Of a DNA stretch of 32,032 nucleotides, positions 26,060 to 32,032 are shown piece by piece. Within the stretch, counting starts at the first letter, position 1. Each line of letters begins with the position of its first letter. The position numbers and the translations under genes were made by a program. Source of the stretch: an uncultured Bacteroidales bacterium (lineage in GTDB: Bacteria; Bacteroidota; Bacteroidia; Bacteroidales; UBA932). Below the pieces are notes generated by a model. It searched no databases and was not told the DNA's origin. It saw only the letters and a list, made by a program, of their open reading frames with translations. The DNA lies in assembly GCA_945827785.1 (NCBI GenBank), contig CALZOR010000020.1, positions 1-32,032 of the forward strand, written 5' to 3'.

Positions 26060-26228
26060 ATTCTTATTATATGCAGTCGCATAACAAAGTCTGAGAGTTA
26101 AATATTTCAAATGTGAATATTTGTTTCGTATATGTTTAAATTGTGTATGTCGGTAGTGGTTTTCTGAAAATAATTCGTAACTTAGAGGCCGTTTTTCTGA
26201 CCATATATAATTAAAAACATAAAATAAC

Positions 26229-27488
26229 ATGTCAAAGAACAAAAACCTACCAGCTATTATCGTGATGTTTGCGCTCTTCTTCATGATCGCGTTCGTCACC
26301 AATTTCGCCGGCTCCATGGGAGTCATCGTTACCAACCAGTTCGGCGCATCGAAGGCTCTCTCTCAGCTCGGAACCCTTGCAAACTTCATTGCCTATGCTT
26401 GTATGGGTATCCCTGCGGGAATCATTCTTAAAAGAAAAGGATATAAGTTCACAGCTCTCGCGGCCGTTATAGTCGGTCTTGTCGGCGTTGCTGTACAGTG
26501 GATTTCCGGCCCGGCTGAGTCATTCCTTGTCTATGTAATCGGCGCATTCATCGCAGGTTTCTCAATGTGTATGCTCAACATTGTCGTTAACCCTATGCTC
26601 AACACCCTCGGTGGTGGCGGAAACGAAGGTAACCGCCTTATCCAGCTCGGTGGCTCATGCAACTCAATCGGTGGAACACTTGCTCCTATCCTCCTCGGAT
26701 ATCTCGTCGGAGGTACAGTGGAAACAGCAACTGTAAGGGATGCTGCTCCTGCAATGATCATTGCCATGGCAATTTTCGCTCTCGCAGCAGTAATCATCGC
26801 TCTTACCAAGATTCCTGAGCCTCACATGGAGACTCCTGAAGAGAAGGCTGCACGCAAGGCCGGCAAGGTTGCAAAGGACCCTCACGGACCGCTTTCATTC
26901 CGCCACTTTGTCCTCGGCGCTCTTGCCATCTTCTTCTATGTAGGTATAGAGGTAGGTATTCCAAACACTGCCAACATCTATTTCTCCGGCATTGAGTGGG
27001 TTGGACCTGCACTTACTGGAACAATGATTGGCGCATACTGGTTCTGCATGATGCTCGGCCGTCTTGCCGGAGGTGCAGTAGGTGGAAAGGTATCTGCAAG
27101 GGCAATGCTTTCAGGCATGTCCGCCCTTGCCATCGTATTTCTTCTCTGCTTCATCTTCACTCCTGACAAGGCTTCAATCGCAATGTTCGGCAAAGAACTC
27201 CCTGTCGCATTGATTTTCGTCGTTCTCTGCGGACTTTGCACATCGGTGATGTGGGGCTCGATCTTCAACCTTGCAACTGAAGGCCTCGGCAAATATACTG
27301 CAACTGCTTCCGGAATCTTCATGACCCTCGTTTGCGGAGGCGGTATCATTCCTTTCGTACAGAACCTCCTTGCAGACAGCATTGGTTCAATCCAGAGCTA
27401 CTGGCTCATCATCGGCTGTCTTGCATACCTGGTATTCTATGCTATAGTCGGAAGCAAGAACGTGAACACAGATATCAAAGTTGACTAA
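26229..27488 (+). CDS. Sugar MFS transporter (FucP/GlcP-like)
   Basis: 419 residues with about 12 hydrophobic segments in the inner membrane. The N-half has AIIVMFALFFMIAFVTNFAGSMG (TM1) and a loop with GIPAGIILKRKGYK, as in MFS motif A. The segment NIVVNPMLNTLGGGGNEGNRLIQLGGSCNSIGGTLAPILLGYL is typical of the fucose/glucose:proton symporter branch. The ROK glucokinase gene starts 27 bases later, so glucose or a close relative is the likely substrate. A long leader with a strong hairpin precedes it. Confidence 0.88.
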   Translation: MSKNKNLPAIIVMFALFFMIAFVTNFAGSMGVIVTNQFGASKALSQLGTLANFIAYACMGIPAGIILKRKGYKFTALAAVIVGLVGVAVQWISGPAESFLVYVIGAFIAGFSMCMLNIVVNPMLNTLGGGGNEGNRLIQLGGSCNSIGGTLAPILLGYLVGGTVETATVRDAAPAMIIAMAIFALAAVIIALTKIPEPHMETPEEKAARKAGKVAKDPHGPLSFRHFVLGALAIFFYVGIEVGIPNTANIYFSGIEWVGPALTGTMIGAYWFCMMLGRLAGGAVGGKVSARAMLSGMSALAIVFLLCFIFTPDKASIAMFGKELPVALIFVVLCGLCTSVMWGSIFNLATEGLGKYTATASGIFMTLVCGGGIIPFVQNLLADSIGSIQSYWLIIGCLAYLVFYAIVGSKNVNTDIKVD

Positions 27489-27515
27489 TCAACACTAAAA
27501 TTAAACTATATTATT

Positions 27516-28475
27516 ATGGCAACAGGAACTTATGTAGTAGGAATCGATGTCGGCGGACAGACCACAAAGCTTGGAGTAGTTGATGCAAGGGGAACCGTGC
27601 TTGCACAGACTGTCATCCGCACAGATAATCATTCAACAGTTGAACCTTATATCGAAGAAGTAGCAGAGGCTGTCAACAAGATAATTGCTGATGCAAAGGC
27701 TGAAGGCGAAATCAGAGGAGTCGGAGTGGGAGCTCCTAACGGAAACTATTATACCGGAAATATCGAAAGTGCTCCGAACCTTCCGTGGGCTCACTCTACG
27801 GTTGAGTTTGCAAAACTTCTCAGCGAGGCTCTCAACGGACTGCCGGTGGCACTTACCAATGATGCCAACGCAGCGGCTGTGGGTGAAATGACTTATGGCG
27901 CTGCACGCGGAATGAAGAATTTCATCATGATTACCCTCGGAACCGGCGTCGGCTCAGGAATCGTAATCAACGGCGAGGTTGTCTATGGTCATGACGGATT
28001 TGCAGGAGAACTCGGACATACTGCCGCAGTTCGCAACAATGGCCGTGTCTGCAATTGCGGAAAGACAGGATGTCTTGAGACATACTGCTCTGCAACAGGT
28101 GTTGCCCGCACTGCTCGTGAGTGGCTGGAGCTCTCAGATGAGCCATCAGTCCTCAGAAGCCTTGATACAATTGCTTCAAAAGACGTTTACGATGCAGCAA
28201 AGGATGGCGACAAGCTTGCTCTCAAGATTTTCGAGTTCACAGGCAAGATTCTCGGCCGCTCATTTGCAGACTTCATCGCATTCAGTTCACCTGAGGCAAT
28301 CGTTCTCTTCGGCGGGCTTGCAAGAGCGAAAGAGTTCCTCCTTGAACCAATCGAGAACGCCATGAATGAGAATGTACTTCCTTTGTGGAAAAACAAGGTT
28401 AAGATTGTGTTCTCTCAGCTCAAGGAGTCGGATGCTGCCATCCTCGGTGCATCTGCACTTGCATGGGAACTGTAG
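27516..28475 (+). CDS. ROK-family glucokinase
   Basis: 319 residues. It phosphorylates glucose with ATP in the cytoplasm. The phosphate motif GIDVGGQTTKLG is at 9-20, catalytic Asp116 in LTNDANAAAVGE, the GTGVGSGIVINGE loop at 142-154, GELGH at 164-168 with the first zinc ligand, and the ROK zinc signature CNCGKTGCLE at 179-188 with its three cysteines at 179, 181 and 186. There is no helix-turn-helix, so it is an enzyme and not a NagC/XylR-type repressor. It is translated behind the MFS transporter on the same message, coupling uptake to trapping. A hairpin follows 21 bases after the stop. Confidence 0.93.
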   Translation: MATGTYVVGIDVGGQTTKLGVVDARGTVLAQTVIRTDNHSTVEPYIEEVAEAVNKIIADAKAEGEIRGVGVGAPNGNYYTGNIESAPNLPWAHSTVEFAKLLSEALNGLPVALTNDANAAAVGEMTYGAARGMKNFIMITLGTGVGSGIVINGEVVYGHDGFAGELGHTAAVRNNGRVCNCGKTGCLETYCSATGVARTAREWLELSDEPSVLRSLDTIASKDVYDAAKDGDKLALKIFEFTGKILGRSFADFIAFSSPEAIVLFGGLARAKEFLLEPIENAMNENVLPLWKNKVKIVFSQLKESDAAILGASALAWEL

Positions 28476-28496
28476 AAATCTCCTTACATAAATGAC

Positions 28497-28538
28497 TGAG
28501 GGGGACCAACAAGTCTGAAAGACAGTCGGTCTCCCTCA
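28497..28538 (+). terminator. Terminator-like hairpin after the glucokinase gene
   Basis: TGAGGGGGACC (28497-28507) pairs with GGTCTCCCTCA (28528-28538), 11 bp with one G-U, around a 20-base loop, followed by the moderately T-rich ATATTCATTTG. It separates the glucose operon from the OPT transporter gene. Confidence 0.65.
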
Positions 28539-28574
28539 TATTCATTTGTTAATACGAATTTATCAAATAACTCA

Positions 28575-30536
28575 ATGGAAAACAATCAGATTCAATTACC
28601 GGAAAACGCCAATCGCGAACTTAAGCCGGGGGAGGAATATACCCCTTTGCTATCCCCTAAAAAAGACTATCCTGAAGTCACGGTCTGGTCAGTTACCCTT
28701 GGCCTTGTCATGACAATCCTCTTCTCTGCAGCAGCAGCTTTCCTCGGCCTGAAAGTGGGACAGGTGTTCGAGGCTGCCATTCCGATTGCAATCATAGCGG
28801 TCGGCCTGTCAAGCGTTTTGAGAAAAAACAATGCACTGGGACAGAATGTCATAATCCAGTCTATCGGCGCGTGCTCCGGTGCAATCGTTGCAGGTGCCAT
28901 TTTCACCCTTCCTGCCATATATATTCTTGACCTTGAAGTGAATTTCTGGCAGATGGTAGTTTCATCTTTGCTCGGAGGCGTTCTCGGCATCCTCTTTCTC
29001 ATTCCTTTCAGGAAATATTTCGTGAAGGAGATGCATGGGAAATACCCTTTCCCTGAGGCAACTGCAACGACTCAGGTCCTTATCAACGGAGAAGGCAACA
29101 GCAAGGGAGCCCTTACCCTGCTCATAAGCGGACTTGTCGGAGGCCTATATGATTTCATCGTTTCAACCTTCGGCCTCTGGGCTGAGACCGTCACCTCCAG
29201 GATGACCGCGTGGGGAGCCGCCCTTGCAGACAATACAAAGCTCGTTGTAAAGAACAATGTGGGCGCCGCCGTGCTCGGTCTGGGCTATATAATCGGATTG
29301 AAATACTCCCTCATCATCTGCTGCGGCAGTTTCCTTGTCTGGTTTGTGCTAATTCCGCTTATCAATCTCTTCGGCGGGGAGAGCGTAATTGACCTGATGA
29401 ATACTGGCCTTACAGCTTCGGTGGCATCAATGAGTGCGGAGGAAATATTCTCGACATATGCCAGACCAGTGGGAATCGGAGGCATAGCGACAGCCGGCAT
29501 CATCGGCATCCTCAAATCCCTCGGAGTCATCAAATCGGCATTCTCCCTTGCCGTGAAGGAAATGGGCAGGAAGTCGGACGGCGCTGCCTCTGCGGAAAGG
29601 ACACAGAAGGACCTTCCGATGACAATCATCGTCTATGGAATTGCCCTCACCCTCATCCTGGCATACGTGTTCTTCGTCTTCGGTACTGCATGCAACTGGT
29701 GGCAGGCAATAGTGGCCCTGCTCATATCTGCTGTCATCGCCTTCCTGTTCACGACCGTTGCTGCAAATGCAATAGCAATTGTCGGGTCAAACCCTGTCAG
29801 CGGAATGACAATCATGACCCTGATCATAACATCACTCGTCCTTGTTGCCATGGGTGTGACCGGAAACCTCGGAATGGTGGCTGCCGTACTTGTTGGCGGT
29901 CTTGTCTGCACGGCCCTTTCGGTCGCTGGAGCTTTCATCACGGATCTCAAGATCGGGTACTGGATCGGAACCACTCCAGCTAAGCAGGAAACATGGAAAT
30001 TCCTCGGTACAGTTGTAGCGGCAGTTACCGTCTGCGGAGTGATGGTCATATTGAACAAGACCTATGGTTTTACGGGAGAAAACGCCCTTGTAGCTCCTCA
30101 GGCCAATGCCATGGCGGCGGTTATCGGGCCTATGATGAATGGCGGAAATGCTCCTTGGGCACTTTATGCCATGGGTGCGGTCATCGCTCTCGTGCTGAAT
30201 TGGTGCGGTGTTCCGGCTCTCGCCTTCTGCCTGGGTATGTTCATTCCTCTTGAACTTAACCTTCCTCTTCTTGTGGGTGGCGCAGTTTCATGGTTTGTAA
30301 GCACCCGCAGCAAGGACAAGGCTGTCAACGATGCAAGAATGGAGAAAGGTACCCTCATTGCTTCCGGATTCATCGCCGGAGGTGCCCTGATGGGTGTTGT
30401 CAGCGCGATACTGAAATTTGCAAATGTGGATGTGTTCATGCAGCCATCTTCATGGACGGAGCCCGTCGCATTCATTCCTTATATAGCAATCATTGTCTTC
30501 ATGACCGTCTCTTCTCTTCGAGCCGGCAGGAAATAA
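28575..30536 (+). CDS. OPT-family oligopeptide transporter
   Basis: 653 residues, almost entirely hydrophobic, with about 14-16 membrane segments. An N-terminal cytoplasmic segment of about 35 residues leads into EVTVWSVTLGLVMTILFSAAAAFLGLKVGQVFEAAIPIAI, the usual first part of OPT proteins; KYPFPEATATTQVLINGEGN contains the conserved FPE(G/A) region. OPT proteins import small peptides or metal chelates with protons. The peptidase T gene starts 29 bases later, which favours peptides as the substrate over iron-siderophore complexes. Confidence 0.9.
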   Translation: MENNQIQLPENANRELKPGEEYTPLLSPKKDYPEVTVWSVTLGLVMTILFSAAAAFLGLKVGQVFEAAIPIAIIAVGLSSVLRKNNALGQNVIIQSIGACSGAIVAGAIFTLPAIYILDLEVNFWQMVVSSLLGGVLGILFLIPFRKYFVKEMHGKYPFPEATATTQVLINGEGNSKGALTLLISGLVGGLYDFIVSTFGLWAETVTSRMTAWGAALADNTKLVVKNNVGAAVLGLGYIIGLKYSLIICCGSFLVWFVLIPLINLFGGESVIDLMNTGLTASVASMSAEEIFSTYARPVGIGGIATAGIIGILKSLGVIKSAFSLAVKEMGRKSDGAASAERTQKDLPMTIIVYGIALTLILAYVFFVFGTACNWWQAIVALLISAVIAFLFTTVAANAIAIVGSNPVSGMTIMTLIITSLVLVAMGVTGNLGMVAAVLVGGLVCTALSVAGAFITDLKIGYWIGTTPAKQETWKFLGTVVAAVTVCGVMVILNKTYGFTGENALVAPQANAMAAVIGPMMNGGNAPWALYAMGAVIALVLNWCGVPALAFCLGMFIPLELNLPLLVGGAVSWFVSTRSKDKAVNDARMEKGTLIASGFIAGGALMGVVSAILKFANVDVFMQPSSWTEPVAFIPYIAIIVFMTVSSLRAGRK

Positions 30537-30565
30537 CCCCGCAAGTGCGGATAATAATTTGAATC

Positions 30566-31786
30566 ATGGAAAAGATATTGGACAGATTTCTCAGATATGT
30601 GGCTGTGGACACCCAGTCAGATCCTCAGTCGGAGAGCCAGCCAAGTGCCGCAAAGGAACTTGATTTGCTTCGCATCCTTCGCGATGAACTCCTCGCAATG
30701 GGTGTTGAGGCCAGCCTGGATGAATATGGATATGTGATGGCCTCTATTCCTTCAAATTGTGGCAAGGATGTTCCTGCCATAGGTTTCATCGCACATGTCG
30801 ATACGTCTCCGGATGCTTCCGGTTGCGGAATCAAACCTCAGATAATCGAAAATTATGACGGCTCGGAAATTCCTCTGAAGGGAGTTGACGGCCTCTCCTT
30901 GAAAGTGTCGGATTTTCCGGAACTTCTCAACTATAAAGGTCAGACCATCATCACTACCGATGGAACAACCCTTCTGGGAGCTGACGACAAGGCTGGAGTC
31001 GCTGAAATCATGGATGCAGTCCAGTACATTGTCTCCCATCCTGAATTCAGGCATGGCCCGATAAAGATAGGCTTTACTCCGGATGAGGAAATCGGCCGTG
31101 GAGTTGTCAAATTCGATGTCAGCAAATTCGGAGCGGACTATGCCTACACTATGGACGGAGGTGCTGTCGGAGAACTTGAGTATGAAAATTTCAATGCGGC
31201 TGCAGCGGATGTCCATATTCAGGGACGCAACATCCATCCGGGCTATGCAAAGGGGAAGATGCTGAATGCCATTCTGATTGGTATGGAACTAAACGACCTT
31301 CTCCCACGGGAGCAGCGTCCGGAACTTACGTGCGGCTATGAAGGGTTCTACCATATCATTTCTTTCAACGGAACCGTTGAGGAGGCTACGTTCTCCTATA
31401 TAATACGTGACCATGACATGGAACTTTATGAACAGAAAAAAGCTTTCATGGAGAAATGTGTCGCTCAGATCAACGAAAAATATGGAGAAGGCGTTGCGAC
31501 CGTGAAGATCAAGCATCAGTACTATAATATGAGGAAAGTCGTGGAACCGCACATCCATATCGTTGAAAAAGCGCAGAGGGCAATGGAGATGGAGGGAATT
31601 GTTCCGGACGTGAAGCCGATTCGAGGTGGAACCGATGGCGCAAACCTGTCCTACATGGGACTTCCGTGTCCGAATATTTTTGCTGGAGGACACAATTTTC
31701 ATGGGAAAATGGAGTTCGTTCCGCTTGAAAGTATGGAAAAAGCATCAAGGGTAATCTTGAATATTCTGAAGCTTTTTGCTGAGTAG
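30566..31786 (+). CDS. pepT: Peptidase T (tripeptide aminopeptidase)
   Basis: 406 residues, the standard length. This zinc peptidase of the M20 family removes the N-terminal residue of tripeptides in the cytoplasm. Metal site: His77 and the catalytic Asp79 in AHVDTSPD, Asp140 in TTLLGADDKAG, the Glu174-Glu175 pair in TPDEEIGRG, Asp197 in YTMDGG, and the last His in FAGGHNFHG. RGGTDGANLSYMGLPCPNIFAGG near 352-374 is typical for PepT. It forms a unit with the OPT transporter upstream, so imported peptides are cut at once. Confidence 0.95.
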   Translation: MEKILDRFLRYVAVDTQSDPQSESQPSAAKELDLLRILRDELLAMGVEASLDEYGYVMASIPSNCGKDVPAIGFIAHVDTSPDASGCGIKPQIIENYDGSEIPLKGVDGLSLKVSDFPELLNYKGQTIITTDGTTLLGADDKAGVAEIMDAVQYIVSHPEFRHGPIKIGFTPDEEIGRGVVKFDVSKFGADYAYTMDGGAVGELEYENFNAAAADVHIQGRNIHPGYAKGKMLNAILIGMELNDLLPREQRPELTCGYEGFYHIISFNGTVEEATFSYIIRDHDMELYEQKKAFMEKCVAQINEKYGEGVATVKIKHQYYNMRKVVEPHIHIVEKAQRAMEMEGIVPDVKPIRGGTDGANLSYMGLPCPNIFAGGHNFHGKMEFVPLESMEKASRVILNILKLFAE

Positions 31787-31791
31787 CAGAA

Positions 31792-31851
31792 AAAGTGCTG
31801 AAATTCTCTCGAAAATTTCTTGTGTATTATTTGGGTGAATCTCAGCACTTT
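31792..31851 (+). terminator. Possible terminator of pepT
   Basis: AAAGTGCTGA (31792-31801) pairs with TCAGCACTTT (31842-31851), 10 bp around a 40-base loop, followed by AAATGTTTTGG. The loop is long, so it is weaker than the other terminators here. Confidence 0.45.
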
Positions 31852-31906
31852 AAATGTTTTGGCTGAAAAAACCTCAAAAAAAAGATGCAAAAAAGTTGCA
31901 AAAATA

Positions 31907-31937
31907 TTTGGAGGTAAAGAAAAAGTGCGTATCTTTG
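31907..31937 (+). promoter_or_regulatory. Strong promoter, probably for an rRNA operon
   Basis: TTTG (31907-31910), 19 bases, then TATCTTTG (31930-31937): a perfect Bacteroidota promoter. A-tracts between 31876 and 31905 could serve as an UP-like element. The start would be near 31944. Confidence 0.7.
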
Positions 31938-31941
31938 CAGC

Positions 31942-32032
31942 CCGTTTGAGAAATAACGGTAAGTTCTTTGAAAACACTGAGAGAGATAACGAGGTAAAAA
32001 TCGAAATTAAGAAAAGTCTATAACAGAAACGA
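31942..32032 (+). promoter_or_regulatory. Probable rRNA operon leader with boxA-like site
   Basis: Behind the promoter come a small hairpin CCGTT / AACGG (31942-31959), then GTTCTTTGAAAAC (31963-31975), which resembles the antitermination boxA found just before 16S rRNA in Bacteroidota. The rest is AT-rich without a convincing reading frame. The 16S gene itself is not in the window and would start shortly after the right edge. Confidence 0.6.

Noticed and set aside
29633..30058. 141-codon minus-strand frame inside the OPT transporter gene
   Set aside because: It is antisense to a clear transporter and shows the low-complexity composition expected of a shadow frame.
31820..32023. 67-codon plus-strand frame at the right edge
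   Set aside because: It crosses the promoter and the boxA-like leader and consists of a Lys-rich translation of AT-rich DNA.
1..32032. CRISPR array, tRNA genes, transposase or phage genes
   Set aside because: I looked for regularly spaced repeats, cloverleaf-like segments and transposase or integrase motifs and saw none; without a tRNA or CRISPR search program small elements could still be missed.

Overview
The window looks like chromosomal DNA of a Bacteroidota bacterium, most likely order Bacteroidales. Four things point there: repeated promoters of the Bacteroidota type (TTTG, about 19 bases, TAnnTTTG), phylum-typical proteins (GldH, a PSP1/RicT protein, an Oar-like TonB-dependent receptor, a BACON-domain lipoprotein, a TGS-uridine-kinase fusion), many lipoboxes, and weak Shine-Dalgarno sequences. 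Genus cannot be read from the sequence. I see no phage, insertion sequence, CRISPR array or tRNA gene. Most of it is ordinary core genome.

Region by region. 1-2479: a tight + strand operon of a PSP1/RicT-like protein, GldH and TrmB. 2573-3943: an unrecognised outer-membrane-like protein with a small lipoprotein. 3944-5463: divergent miaA (-) and smpB (+). 5494-7137: metK (-) with a leader of about 285 nt that carries a consensus promoter, a pseudoknot resembling a SAM-II riboswitch, and a strand-specific intrinsic terminator. This is the most interesting regulatory feature. 7365-13096: a large Oar-type TonB-dependent receptor followed by an 811-residue modular BACON/OB-like surface lipoprotein. 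13341-14771: a DUF4143-type AAA ATPase and the remnant of another ATPase. 14772-16718: a lipoprotein type I pullulanase.

16748-22037 (-): an MBL-fold hydrolase, uvrA and a TGS-uridine-kinase-like protein, probably one operon ending in a terminator next to the pullulanase. 22124-24679 (+): a deoxynucleoside kinase and a long-chain acyl-CoA ligase, ended by two hairpins. 24936-25856: an AraC-family regulator. 26229-28475: a sugar MFS transporter and a ROK glucokinase behind a consensus promoter and a 245-nt leader with a strong hairpin. 28575-31786: an OPT-family transporter and peptidase T. From 31907 to the right edge lies a strong promoter and a leader with a boxA-like sequence, the usual arrangement just before a 16S rRNA gene, which would begin beyond the window.

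Functionally, pullulanase, sugar transporter and glucokinase fit breakdown of alpha-glucans to glucose and its capture. The OPT transporter and PepT fit uptake and hydrolysis of small peptides. MetK supplies S-adenosylmethionine and may be under feedback control by it. The rest serves translation, DNA repair, nucleotide salvage and the cell envelope.
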